DNA of 64,000 bases, from contig JAJUJC010000003.1 in assembly GCA_029267335.1 (NCBI GenBank), forward strand, positions 101,044 through 165,043, written 5' to 3'. Below are positions 8,942 through 16,216 of the stretch, in pieces. Position numbers and translations under genes: made by a program. The DNA comes from Intestinibacillus massiliensis. GTDB taxonomy: Bacteria > Bacillota > Clostridia > Oscillospirales > Butyricicoccaceae. Every line of letters starts with the position of its first letter. Positions within the stretch are counted from its first letter, which is position 1. Below the pieces are notes generated by a model. The model saw only the letters and a list, made by a program, of their open reading frames with translations. It was not told where the DNA came from and ran no database searches.

Positions 8942-8996
8942 AAAACGTCCCGTGAGCGCATAGAAATAGTGCGTAACGGGGCGTTTCTTTATTTTT
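8942..8996 (+). terminator. Rho-independent terminator after rqcP
   Basis: The arms AAACGTCCCGTGAGCGCA and TGCGTAACGGGGCGTTT pair with a bulge and a few wobbles across a 9-base loop, followed by a T-rich tract (TTTCTTTATTTTT). It separates the mazG-hup-rqcP unit from the sporulation genes yabP-yabQ. Confidence 0.75.
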
Positions 8997-9019
8997 ACAC
9001 GGAAAGCGGAGGAATGGAT

Positions 9020-9313
9020 ATGCCGAGCGAGGACAAGGCGCGCCGCGCGGGCGCGGAACTGCCGAATAATCTGATTTTGGAGAGCCGCGCGCATTTGAGC
9101 GTGACCGGCGTGATGGATGTCGAGAATTTCGACGAGACCGTGGTGTCCATGGAGACCAGCGAGGGCATGCTGACCGTGCGCGGTAGCGGACTGCATGTGG
9201 AAAAGCTCAATTTGGAGAATGGCGAGCTTGCACTCGCCGGTGAGATCGCGTCGCTCGAATACGAGGATCGCGCGAACACACGCGGCGGACTGCTCGCCAA
9301 GCTGTTTGGCTGA
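9020..9313 (+). CDS. yabP: Sporulation protein YabP
   Basis: A 97-residue YabP-family protein. The core ILESRAHLSVTGVMDVENFD, with FDETVVSMETSEG and a following beta-rich stretch around TVRGSGLHVEKLNLE, is characteristic. In Bacillus YabP and YabQ are required for proper spore cortex formation. Several in-frame starts exist: GTG 8969 lies inside the preceding terminator and is unlikely, and ATG 9014 is too close to the GGAGG at 9008-9012. ATG 9020, seven bases after that site, is best. The stop codon TGA shares its last base with the yabQ start. Confidence 0.88.
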   Translation: MPSEDKARRAGAELPNNLILESRAHLSVTGVMDVENFDETVVSMETSEGMLTVRGSGLHVEKLNLENGELALAGEIASLEYEDRANTRGGLLAKLFG

Positions 9314-9759
9314 TGGAAATTTCGATCGCGGTGCAGACGCTCGTCTTTCTCAAAGCGATCCTGCTGGGCACGGCACTCAGTGTGGTCTATGATGTGCTGC
9401 GCGCCGCGCGCCGCACCGCACACGCAGGCGTTGGTGCGACCGCGGTGTGCGACGCGCTGTTTTGGGCGATCCTGCTGCCCGCGCTGTTCGTGTTCGTGCT
9501 CACCGCGGCAGACGGGGAGGGGCGAGGGTATATCCTGCTCGGTATGACACTGGGCGGCGTGCTGTATTTCTTAACGTTGTCGCCGCCGCTGCTCGCGCTG
9601 CTGTGCTGGCTCGACCGCATCCTGTGCGCGTTCGCACACATTCCGTGTCGGGTATACACGCGGGCGGAAAAGTTTGTAAGACAATGTAAAAGCCGTCTTT
9701 GTAAGGAGAAAAAAATCAAAGAGAATTTGAAAAAACTCTTCCATTTTCGCAAAAAGTAG
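9313..9759 (+). CDS. yabQ: Spore cortex biosynthesis protein YabQ
   Basis: A 148-residue membrane protein with a YabQ-like N-terminal part. Hydrophobic segments appear at about residues 5-27 (VQTLVFLKAILLGTALSVVY), 45-65 (ALFWAILLPALFVFVLT) and 75-105. A very basic tail follows (KFVRQCKSRLCKEKKIKENLKK). YabQ localises to the forespore outer membrane in Bacillus and is needed for cortex synthesis. The start overlaps the yabP stop (TGATG), so the two are translationally coupled. Sequence conservation in this family is low; the assignment leans on gene order. Confidence 0.8.
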   Translation: MEISIAVQTLVFLKAILLGTALSVVYDVLRAARRTAHAGVGATAVCDALFWAILLPALFVFVLTAADGEGRGYILLGMTLGGVLYFLTLSPPLLALLCWLDRILCAFAHIPCRVYTRAEKFVRQCKSRLCKEKKIKENLKKLFHFRKK

Positions 9760-9815
9760 TTTAAAATATAAAAGATAGTACGATAGTTTCGGTCAGCATA
9801 GCAGGAGGGCGGACA

Positions 9816-10106
9816 GTGGAAAGCAAAAAAAAGCGTCGTGTGCCGGCGGTGGTCAAGGTGGCACTGTTCTGCTTTGCGCTCTACGCTGCGATCTCTCTCA
9901 TTCATTTGCAGCTCAAAATCAGTGAAAAGGGTGCACGCATCGCGCAGCTTGACGCGGAAATCCAACGGCGTACCACCCAAAACGAAACACTTCGCGGCGT
10001 GATCGAAAAGGGCGCGTCGGATGCGGATATCGCTGCCATCGCGCGCGATAAACTGGGATATGCATATCCGCAGGAGCGCGTGTTCGTGGATGCCTCGAGC
10101 CAGTGA
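9816..10106 (+). CDS. divIC: Septum formation initiator DivIC/FtsB-like
   Basis: A bitopic cell-division protein of 96 residues. After a basic N-terminus (VESKKKRRVPAVVK) comes one transmembrane helix at about residues 13-29, then a coiled coil (LQLKISEKGARIAQLDAEIQ) and a short C-terminal region. This is the architecture of DivIC/FtsB, which acts with FtsL and DivIB in the divisome. The GTG at 9816 is six bases behind AGGAGGG. Position between yabQ and the S1-domain gene yabR matches Bacillus. Confidence 0.85.
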   Translation: MESKKKRRVPAVVKVALFCFALYAAISLIHLQLKISEKGARIAQLDAEIQRRTTQNETLRGVIEKGASDADIAAIARDKLGYAYPQERVFVDASSQ

Positions 10107-10163
10107 CAAAACGCATACTATCGCAAAAAAATAAGCAAAAGCACGGAGGGCAGAACGGAAGAT

Positions 10164-10616
10164 ATGGATTTGGTTGTAGGTTCGATCTTAGAGGGCAAGG
10201 TTACGGGAATCACCAAGTTTGGTGCTTTTGTGGCGTTGCCGGAGGGCAAATCGGGAATGGTGCACATCTCTGAGGTCGCCAACTCCTATGTCAATGATAT
10301 CAAGGACTTCCTCACGGAAGGTCAGCAGGTCTCCGTTAAAATTATCAATATCGATAACGAGGGCAGGATCAATCTGTCCATCAAAAAAGCGCAGCCTCAG
10401 GCTGCCGCACCGCAGCCCGCAGCACCGCGTCCGGCGTTTGAACGCCGTGCACCGCGTCCGCGCAGCGGTGCTCCCCGCGGCGCAAGACAGCCGGTCGATC
10501 CCGCGTCCCTAACGTTTGAGGATAAACTCAAGATGTTCATGCAGGACAGCGAAAGCCGCCTGTCCGACATCAAGCACAACAACGACCGCAAGAGCGGCGC
10601 GCGCAGAAAGAAATAA
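10164..10616 (+). CDS. S1 RNA-binding domain protein (YabR-like)
   Basis: A 150-residue protein. Residues 1-72 form one S1 domain with the classical sequence VGSILEGKVTGITKFGAFV and EGKSGMVHISEVANSYV. The rest is a low-complexity linker rich in A, P, Q and R and a charged C-terminal segment. It probably binds RNA or ribosomes. It closes the yab cluster and corresponds in position to Bacillus yabR (general stress protein 13 family). A perfect hairpin terminator follows six bases after the stop. Confidence 0.88.
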   Translation: MDLVVGSILEGKVTGITKFGAFVALPEGKSGMVHISEVANSYVNDIKDFLTEGQQVSVKIINIDNEGRINLSIKKAQPQAAAPQPAAPRPAFERRAPRPRSGAPRGARQPVDPASLTFEDKLKMFMQDSESRLSDIKHNNDRKSGARRKK

Positions 10617-10621
10617 TCGCT

Positions 10622-10652
10622 GAAAACCGAGGCTTGTCCTCGGTTTTCTTTC
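10622..10652 (+). terminator. Rho-independent terminator after the yabR-like gene
   Basis: An 11-bp perfect stem (GAAAACCGAGG / CCTCGGTTTTC) with a five-base loop is followed by TTTCC. The A-rich 5' arm provides the complementary T-tract. Confidence 0.88.
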
Positions 10653-10689
10653 CGTAAAGCGGAATTGAACCGGAAAACATACCACAATG

Positions 10690-10781
10690 CAAAAAAAATG
10701 GCGCCCCTCCGGTGGAAGGACGCCCAAAAATAGGATTGTGGGGATAAAGATATGAACGGTGCATCGGTGATTTCCATCACC
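10690..10781 (-). ncRNA. Candidate small RNA on the minus strand, about 90 nt, unknown class
   Basis: The intergenic region carries a complete minus-strand transcription unit with no convincing coding sequence. It has a consensus promoter (10788-10816), a 7-bp tetraloop hairpin at the predicted 5' end (10765-10782, CGGTGAT/ATCACCG with a four-base loop), about 35 unstructured bases, and an 11-bp terminator stem followed by eight T (10691-10724). No familiar RNA class was recognised. One methionine codon inside the 5' hairpin opens a frame that runs through the terminator without a ribosome binding site, so a coding role is unlikely. Confidence 0.6.
10691..10724 (-). terminator. Minus-strand terminator of the candidate small RNA
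   Basis: Read on the minus strand, GGCGTCCTTCC and GGAGGGGCGCC form an 11-bp stem (three wobble pairs) with a three-base loop, followed by A and then eight consecutive T. There is no upstream minus-strand protein gene for it to serve. Confidence 0.75.
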
Positions 10782-10787
10782 GTGATT

Positions 10788-10816
10788 AGAATACCATAGA
10801 TGTAAATAAATGTCAA
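10788..10816 (-). promoter_or_regulatory. Consensus minus-strand promoter of the candidate small RNA
   Basis: On the minus strand a perfect TTGACA (complement at 10811-10816) is followed after exactly 17 bases by TATTCT (complement at 10788-10793). The predicted start is near 10781. Confidence 0.68.
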
Positions 10817-10838
10817 CTAGAAATTCACGGAGACTTTT

Positions 10839-12011
10839 ATGAATCAAATTCGCATTATCAACGCCAAGGTACTTCCCATGGTCGGTGCGCCGATCGAAAA
10901 CGGCTATGTGACACTCGAAAATGGCAAAATTACCACACTGGGCGCAATGGAAACCGCCCCGCAGGACGGCTGTGAGACCCTTGACGCGGCGGGCGGTTGG
11001 CTGCTGCCTGGACTGATTGACGCGCATTCGCACATCGGGCTGTATGAGGATTCCCTCGGCTTCGAGGGGGAGGACGGCAACGAGGACACCGATCCCATTA
11101 CGCCCCAGCTGCGCGTGATCGACGGCATCAACCCGATGGAACGCAGCTTTGCCGAGGCGCGTGCCGCAGGCGTTACGACCGTGGTCGTCAGCCCGGGCAG
11201 CGCGAACCCGATCGGCGGGCAAATGGCGGCGATCAAAACCTACGGGAGACGCATCGACGATATGATCGTGCGCGCCCCCGCCGCGATGAAGTTCGCGCTC
11301 GGTGAGAATCCGAAATCGGTCTATCACGACAAGGAGCAGACACCGGTCACGCGCATGGCGACCGCATCGCTCATTCGCGAACAGCTCGTGAAGGCGCGCG
11401 AGTACGGCACGCACCAAAAGGAAGCCGCGCTCGATGAGGACAAGGAGCCGCGCGATTATGACGATCAGCTCGAGGCACTGCTGCCCGTGCTGTCGGGGGA
11501 GATTGCGGCCCACTTTCACGCGCACCGTGCGGACGATATTTTCACCGCGCTGCGCATCGCCAAGGAATTTTCGCTGCGTCCGGTCATCGTTCACGGCACG
11601 GAGGCGCATATGGTCGCAGATTTGCTCGCGCCCGAGGGCGTGCCCATTATCAGCGGACCGTTCATGACCGACCGCTCCAAGCCGGAGCTGACTAATCTGA
11701 CCGAGCGCGCGCCCGCGCTGCTGCATGAGGCAGGCGTTCCGGTCGCGATCACGACCGACCATCCGGAATTTCCGGTCAAGTATCTGTTCGACGCGGCACG
11801 CTTTGCCGTGCGCGGCGGTATGGAGCCGGATGATGCGCTGCGCGCCATCACGATCGACGCGGCACGCATCGCGGATATCGCCGATCGCGTCGGCTCGATC
11901 GAGTCCGGCAAGGACGGAGATCTTGTGCTGCTGACCGGCGACCCGTTTGATTACAGAACCCGTGTCGTCGCGGTCTTCTGCGACGGCAAGCAAGTGGAGG
12001 GAACAAAATGA
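10839..12011 (+). CDS. Amidohydrolase family protein (imidazolonepropionase-like)
   Basis: A metal-dependent hydrolase of the amidohydrolase superfamily, 390 residues. It begins with the small composite beta domain (MNQIRIINAKVLPM), then the metal motif GLIDAHSHIGLYED near residue 61. Further candidate metal-site histidines lie in IAAHFHAHRADD near 227 and VIVHGTEAH near 250, and the catalytic aspartate in ITTDHPEFP near 306. A C-terminal KDGDLVLLTGDPFD returns to the beta domain. Substrate is unknown; relatives include imidazolonepropionases and isoaspartyl or dipeptide hydrolases. CGGAGA precedes the ATG. The stop overlaps the next gene by four bases, suggesting co-expression with the fumarase-like protein. 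Confidence 0.82.
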   Translation: MNQIRIINAKVLPMVGAPIENGYVTLENGKITTLGAMETAPQDGCETLDAAGGWLLPGLIDAHSHIGLYEDSLGFEGEDGNEDTDPITPQLRVIDGINPMERSFAEARAAGVTTVVVSPGSANPIGGQMAAIKTYGRRIDDMIVRAPAAMKFALGENPKSVYHDKEQTPVTRMATASLIREQLVKAREYGTHQKEAALDEDKEPRDYDDQLEALLPVLSGEIAAHFHAHRADDIFTALRIAKEFSLRPVIVHGTEAHMVADLLAPEGVPIISGPFMTDRSKPELTNLTERAPALLHEAGVPVAITTDHPEFPVKYLFDAARFAVRGGMEPDDALRAITIDAARIADIADRVGSIESGKDGDLVLLTGDPFDYRTRVVAVFCDGKQVEGTK

Positions 12012-12850
12012 AAACGATCAACGTCAAAGAAATTACCGAACTGGTGCGTGACCTGTGCATCAAGGCGAACTATGAGCTGCCCTGCGACATTCGCCAGAGC
12101 TTTGTAGACGGCGCGCACACTGAGCAGTCACCGCTTGGACGGGAAATTTTTGAAAAAATGCTGGAAAACTGTGATATGGCAAAGCGCAATGCCGTGCCGA
12201 TCTGTCAAGACACTGGTATGGCGGTCGTTTTCGTGGAAGTCGGACAGGATGTGCACCTGACGGGCGGCACTTTGGCCGACGCGGTCAACGAGGGTGTGCG
12301 CCGGGGCTATCGCGACGGTTACCTGCGCTGCTCGGTCGTGGGTGACCCGCTGCGTCGCGTCAATACCGACGATAACACGCCTGCCATCCTATATACGTCG
12401 CTCGTCGAGGGCGACAGCGTGCATATCACAGTCGCGCCCAAGGGGTTCGGCAGCGAAAATATGAGTGCGATGAAGATGTTTACCCCTGCCGCAAGCAAGC
12501 AGGACATCATTGATTTTGTGGTCGATGCGGTGTGCCGCGCAGGCTCGAATCCCTGCCCACCGGTGGTGATCGGTGTGGGACTGGGCGGTACCTCGGACAA
12601 GGCGGCGTATCTTGCCAAGCGTGCGCTTATGCGTCCGGTCGACCAGACGAACGCCGATCCCCTCTATCAGGAGATGGAGCGTGAAATTCTGCGCGGCGTC
12701 AACGCACTGGGCATCGGGCCGCAGGGTCTGGGAGGTACGGTCACCGCGCTCGCATGCGCGATTGAACCGTTTGCGACCCATATCGCGGGTCTGCCGTGTG
12801 TTGTGAATATTGGCTGTCATGTGACCCGTCATGCCGAGGGGATTTTGTGA
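12008..12850 (+). CDS. Class I fumarate hydratase (or tartrate dehydratase) alpha subunit
   Basis: A 280-residue protein matching the alpha subunit of two-component iron-sulfur hydro-lyases, which hydrate fumarate to malate or dehydrate tartrate. Visible cluster cysteines lie in PICQDTGMAVVF near residue 62, in the region GSNPCPPVVIGVGLGGTSD near 180, and in NIGCHVTRH at the C-terminus. It appears full length. The beta subunit that normally follows directly is missing: about 200 non-coding bases and then hpf come next. Translation is coupled to the upstream amidohydrolase by an ATGA overlap. Whether it is a fumarase or a tartrate dehydratase cannot be decided here. Confidence 0.87.
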   Translation: MKTINVKEITELVRDLCIKANYELPCDIRQSFVDGAHTEQSPLGREIFEKMLENCDMAKRNAVPICQDTGMAVVFVEVGQDVHLTGGTLADAVNEGVRRGYRDGYLRCSVVGDPLRRVNTDDNTPAILYTSLVEGDSVHITVAPKGFGSENMSAMKMFTPAASKQDIIDFVVDAVCRAGSNPCPPVVIGVGLGGTSDKAAYLAKRALMRPVDQTNADPLYQEMEREILRGVNALGIGPQGLGGTVTALACAIEPFATHIAGLPCVVNIGCHVTRHAEGIL

Positions 12851-12981
12851 GAAATCTCTAAAAAACAAAAAATAAAGAGGATTCAGGAGAACGAGCGAGT
12901 AAAACAGCGTATGATGGAGATAACTCCGGTAAACGACGGAATTGCGCGGTCAAAAAACGCGCAATACGCGATCGGATGTGC

Positions 12982-12987
12982 TATACT
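12982..12987 (+). promoter_or_regulatory. Extended -10 promoter element upstream of hpf
   Basis: A TATACT hexamer preceded by TGTGC lies about 60 bases before the hpf start codon. No convincing -35 is seen; a hairpin (ATTGCGCG/CGCGCAAT) sits where it would be. Confidence 0.45.
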
Positions 12988-13046
12988 GGAAACAGCAAAA
13001 GACCCATCCCATTATTGGGGGCAACGCCCCGCTAGGAGTTGATGTT

Positions 13047-13574
13047 ATGAAGTTCACCATCGTTGAAAGGAAAGTCGAAATTCCCGACGAGCTCCGCGAG
13101 TACGCGCTGCGAAAGGTGGAAAAACTGGATCGCTATTTCCAGAAGGACTCCACGGCAACCATCACATTCAGCGAATTACGCGGCCGTCAGACCGTTGAAA
13201 TCACCGTGAGCCACGGCGGGATTATCTTCCGCGCCGAGGAAACGACGACCGATATGTTCGCGTCCGTCGACGGTGCGATCAGCAGCATCGAGCGCCAGAT
13301 CCGTAAGAATAAGACGCGCCTTGAGAAGCGTCTGCGCGAGGGTGCGTTCGATAAGGCAAGCCAGCCGGAACAGCTCGAGTATTCCGAGGAGGAATACGAG
13401 GTCGTGCGCCACAAGAAATTTACGGTCAAGCCTATGTCGGTCGACGAGGCGATTCTGCAAATGAATCTGTTGGGGCATCAGTTCTTCTTCTTCCAGAATT
13501 CCGACGACGGCAACGCGCACGCTGTCATTTACAAGCGCGCGGCAGGCGGTTACGGTCTGATTGAGAGCGAATAA
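13047..13574 (+). CDS. hpf: Ribosome hibernation promoting factor, long form
   Basis: HPF dimerises 70S ribosomes into inactive 100S particles in stationary phase. The 175-residue product is the long form. The N-terminal ribosome-binding domain spans residues 1-100 (MKFTIVERKVEIPDELREY). A linker follows, then the C-terminal dimerisation domain (VVRHKKFTVKPMSVDEAILQ ... GHQFFFFQNSDDG). I chose ATG 13047, eight bases after AGGAG; upstream in-frame extension to 12942 adds unrelated sequence. A 5-bp hairpin (GGGGC/GCCCC, 13018-13030) sits just before the ribosome binding site. The gene is monocistronic, bounded by a terminator at 13586. Confidence 0.95.
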   Translation: MKFTIVERKVEIPDELREYALRKVEKLDRYFQKDSTATITFSELRGRQTVEITVSHGGIIFRAEETTTDMFASVDGAISSIERQIRKNKTRLEKRLREGAFDKASQPEQLEYSEEEYEVVRHKKFTVKPMSVDEAILQMNLLGHQFFFFQNSDDGNAHAVIYKRAAGGYGLIESE

Positions 13575-13585
13575 TGTAAATATAT

Positions 13586-13626
13586 ACAAGCCGGCGTCGC
13601 ATGCCGCGACGTCGGCTTGTGTTTGT
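13586..13626 (+). terminator. Rho-independent terminator after hpf
   Basis: A 15-bp stem with one G-T pair (ACAAGCCGGCGTCGC / GCGACGTCGGCTTGT) and a five-base loop, followed by GTTTGTGTT. The T-tract is imperfect, so read-through into the VanW gene 18 bases downstream is possible. Confidence 0.75.
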
Positions 13627-13643
13627 GTTAGGGAGGATATCAC

Positions 13644-14585
13644 ATGTTGATGACAACGGCGCTTGCGCTCGCATTGAGCGGCGCGCTGCAAACCACACCC
13701 GTATCGCAGACGGCGCTGCCGGCATCGCCGCCGGCGGTCATTGCATACAATGATGTCGACAGCCAGACGGTCACACAACCGACACCGGACACCGCGACAC
13801 CGGGTGCTGCGGCGGAGACACCGGCACAGCCTGCGGCGCCTGCCGTTTCTTCGGTCGAAGCCATCCCCGATGATGTGGCATCCGCTGCGCAGGCGTTGCA
13901 GGACGAGATCACGTCTGTCATGACCCCGCCCGCCGCGGAGCCTACGCCGACTCCCGCCAAGCCGGTTACACCGAGCAAGCCTACGACCCCGTCGAATCAG
14001 GCACTCTACGGCACGGTGCTCGGCACCTACACGACCTCTTACAGCACGAAGCAGACCAATCGCTGCACCAATATTCGTCTCGCTGCGACTGCGGTCAACG
14101 GTACGGTGCTGTCTCCGGGGGAGACCTTCTCCTTTAATACAGTTGTCGGTCAGCGCACGACAGCGCGCGGTTATAAAGAAGCGCATGTATTTTCGGGCGG
14201 TCAGGTCACCGAAGGCGTGGGCGGCGGCATCTGTCAGGTGTCGAGCACACTGTTCAATGCGGCAATGCTCGCGGATATGCAGATCACCGCGCGCGTCAAC
14301 CACGGTCTGCCGGTCAGCTATGTACCCGCAGGCAGAGATGCGACCGTGTCATGGGGCGGTCCGGAGTTTAAATTTAAAAATCCGTATTCCTATCCGGTCA
14401 AAATCACCGCAGGGTATGATTCCGCCAAGGGAACGATCACACTGAGCATTCTCGGCCCGAAAAATGCAGTCGCGCCCAAGACCAAGGTGAGTGTGACGCA
14501 AAAGGGGGAGAGCTATGTAACGCGCCGCTACTCGAACGATAAGGTCACCTACACGACCTCAAGCACCTATAAAACAGCATCATGA
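13644..14585 (+). CDS. Secreted VanW-family protein
   Basis: A 313-residue protein predicted to be exported. A hydrophobic N-terminus (MLMTTALALALSGALQ) resembles a short signal peptide. Residues 20-120 are a low-complexity A/P/T-rich linker of the kind that spans the cell wall. Residues 125-275 are a VanW domain (YTTSYSTKQTNRCTNIRLA, LSPGETFSFN, GGGICQVSSTLFNAA). VanW proteins associate with the envelope; their biochemical role is not established. AGGGAGGA precedes the ATG. A strong terminator follows, and no independent promoter is obvious, so expression may depend on hpf read-through. Confidence 0.85.
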   Translation: MLMTTALALALSGALQTTPVSQTALPASPPAVIAYNDVDSQTVTQPTPDTATPGAAAETPAQPAAPAVSSVEAIPDDVASAAQALQDEITSVMTPPAAEPTPTPAKPVTPSKPTTPSNQALYGTVLGTYTTSYSTKQTNRCTNIRLAATAVNGTVLSPGETFSFNTVVGQRTTARGYKEAHVFSGGQVTEGVGGGICQVSSTLFNAAMLADMQITARVNHGLPVSYVPAGRDATVSWGGPEFKFKNPYSYPVKITAGYDSAKGTITLSILGPKNAVAPKTKVSVTQKGESYVTRRYSNDKVTYTTSSTYKTAS

Positions 14586-14589
14586 TCGA

Positions 14590-14626
14590 AATGCGGCACA
14601 GACACGGTCTGTCTGTGCCGCATTTT
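14590..14626 (+). terminator. Rho-independent terminator after the VanW gene
   Basis: A perfect 15-bp stem (AATGCGGCACAGACA / TGTCTGTGCCGCATT) with a five-base loop, ending in TTTTC. Confidence 0.88.
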
Positions 14627-14640
14627 CATCGCAGGACAGG

Positions 14641-14680
14641 GACTAAACCGCTTGAAGCAACGGGCGGCTTAGTCGTTTTT
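14641..14680 (+). terminator. Second hairpin, plus-strand terminator-like
   Basis: GACTAAACCGC and GCGGCTTAGTC pair over 11 positions with one mismatch and a 12-base loop, followed on the plus strand by GTTTTTC. It overlaps the stop codon of the small minus-strand gene. Confidence 0.45.
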
Positions 14681-14833
14681 CTGCGGATAGCCGAGGATTT
14701 GTGCCGCGCATGCGCGAAGCTGCTCCTCGGTCAGATAGGACAGGCCACACTGCGTGACCGATTCCTGCAGAGAAGGGGGGAGACTGTGAAAATAGTTCTC
14801 TGCTGCTTCACTGGTAAATTGATTTGATTTCAT
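14669..14833 (-). CDS. Small conserved-type protein, 54 residues, unknown function
   Basis: A 54-residue frame lies on the minus strand in the 334-base gap between the VanW and deacetylase genes. The protein begins MKSNQFTSEAAENYFHSLPP, continues with LQESVTQCGLSYLTEEQL and ends GYPQKND. It is soluble and helical, with a pattern I associate with short clostridial proteins of 45-60 residues; this is an impression, not a search result. An AGGTGATAGG sequence precedes the ATG at a suitable distance. Nothing in the sequence shows what it does. Confidence 0.55.
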   Translation of the reverse strand: MKSNQFTSEAAENYFHSLPPSLQESVTQCGLSYLTEEQLRACAAQILGYPQKND

Positions 14834-14919
14834 GCACCTATCACCTCGCGCTTAGCTTGTGCAGTAGACGCGGGAAACATACGATTTGGTGATAGAAGGG
14901 GAAAGAAGGAAACACGAAC

Positions 14920-16155
14920 GTGAGAGCATTCTCAAAATATTTGCTCGGTACGGTCGCTGCCGCTGCGCTCACACTGGTTTGCGGTGTGCCGCGCGCTGCG
15001 GCGGCAAATACCAAAATACCGATTTTAATGTATCATAACCTGACGACCGATGCCTCCGCCATCAGCTCTATGACGATTACGCAGGACCGATTCAAGCAGG
15101 ATATGGAATTTTTACAGCAGTATGGATTTACGCCGCTGCTGTCCGCCGATCTCATCAATATTAAATCGGGTGCGAAACCGATGCCGGACAAGCCCGTCAT
15201 GGTGACGTTCGATGACGGTTACGAAAGTAACTACACGCTCGGCTATCCTATATTAAAGGATACGGGCATGCGCGCGACGATCTCGGTCGTCACAAGCCAT
15301 CTGCGCGACGGCAACGGCAACGGTTATGACAGCTCGCTCACCTGGACACAGCTCAAGGAGATGTATGACAGCGGGATCGTGGATGTCGGCAGCCATACAA
15401 GCCTACTACATAATGAGGACAATAAGGGACAGTTTATCGAAGGAGGCATCAACGGTGTTCAGCGCCATGTGGGGGAAGAGTACTCTGCGTATCAGCTGCG
15501 CACAGGAAACGACATCGCTGAGAGTGTGCGCACCATTCGGACACATCTGGGAGAAAACACAAAAGTGTGGTATTTTTCCTATCCGTTTGGTGCAACAGAT
15601 AGTTGGTTCGGGCAGGTACTGCTTGATCAGGGCTTCTATGTCAGCACCACGACGCTTCCGCGCACCGCGGATATTTCCGCAGGACTGTACGGTCTGCCGC
15701 GGTATCGTATCACGATGGAGCAGCCGGTGAGCCTCCTGCTGCAAAGCACGGTCAACGCAGTGCCTACCGTGACGAACGCGGTCGTGGACGGCAAGCAGAC
15801 ACGTTTTCCGACCTATCAGATCGGCGGGAGCAACTACGTCAAGCTGCGTGATGTCGCATGGATGCTGTGCTCCACGGCGGCACGCTTTTCGGTCGACTGG
15901 AACGGCGACGATATTTCGCTGCGCAAAGGCAAAAGCTATACGCCCGCGGGCGGTGAACTTGTGACGCTGCCGTACGGTGCGCGTACCGGCAAGAGTATGG
16001 TCGGTCGTGTCAATATTGACGGCAGCGCGACTACACTGGCAGCGTACAATGTGGGCGATCATTACTACTTTAAGCTGCGCGCGCTGGGAGAAAAACTGGG
16101 CTTCCAAGTGGCTTGGGATGAGATCAACCGTATGATTATACTGAAAACACAATAA
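14920..16155 (+). CDS. Exported polysaccharide deacetylase with C-terminal copper-amine-oxidase-like stalk domain
   Basis: A 411-residue exported protein. A signal peptide covers about residues 1-29 (LLGTVAAAALTLVCGVPRAAAA). The NodB-type deacetylase domain spans about 35-265, with PILMYHNLTT, the catalytic MVTFDDGYESNYT, VGSHTSLLHN (histidine metal ligand) and WYFSYPFGATDSW. After a linker, residues 290-411 carry two copies of a beta motif (YQIGGSNYVKLRDVAWML and YNVGDHYYFKLRALGEKLG) typical of the copper amine oxidase N-terminal-like domain found on clostridial wall proteins. It probably deacetylates peptidoglycan or another polysaccharide. Start GTG 14920 follows AAGAAGGA. Confidence 0.87.
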   Translation: MRAFSKYLLGTVAAAALTLVCGVPRAAAANTKIPILMYHNLTTDASAISSMTITQDRFKQDMEFLQQYGFTPLLSADLINIKSGAKPMPDKPVMVTFDDGYESNYTLGYPILKDTGMRATISVVTSHLRDGNGNGYDSSLTWTQLKEMYDSGIVDVGSHTSLLHNEDNKGQFIEGGINGVQRHVGEEYSAYQLRTGNDIAESVRTIRTHLGENTKVWYFSYPFGATDSWFGQVLLDQGFYVSTTTLPRTADISAGLYGLPRYRITMEQPVSLLLQSTVNAVPTVTNAVVDGKQTRFPTYQIGGSNYVKLRDVAWMLCSTAARFSVDWNGDDISLRKGKSYTPAGGELVTLPYGARTGKSMVGRVNIDGSATTLAAYNVGDHYYFKLRALGEKLGFQVAWDEINRMIILKTQ

Positions 16156-16165
16156 AGTTTTTGCG

Positions 16166-16216
16166 ATCATCGCCTGTTTTCCTGCTTTAGTAGTTGGAAA
16201 ACAGGCGATGATTTGT
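16166..16216 (+). terminator. Terminator-like hairpin after the deacetylase gene
   Basis: A perfect 17-bp stem (ATCATCGCCTGTTTTCC with its complement at 16196-16212) and a 13-base loop, followed by TTTGTT. The T-tract is short. Confidence 0.65.

Noticed and set aside
12911..13039. Short plus-strand frame between the fumarase-like gene and hpf
   Set aside because: It has no ribosome binding site and spans a hairpin and the -10 element; it looks like chance.
12942..13046. In-frame upstream extension of hpf
   Set aside because: The added residues do not belong to the HPF family, and a well-spaced AGGAG stands before ATG 13047. The extension also spans the candidate -10.
12851..13046. raiA-type structured RNA before hpf
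   Set aside because: The gap is long enough, but the predicted promoter lies about 60 bases before the start codon, leaving room only for a small hairpin. No known raiA signature was recognised.
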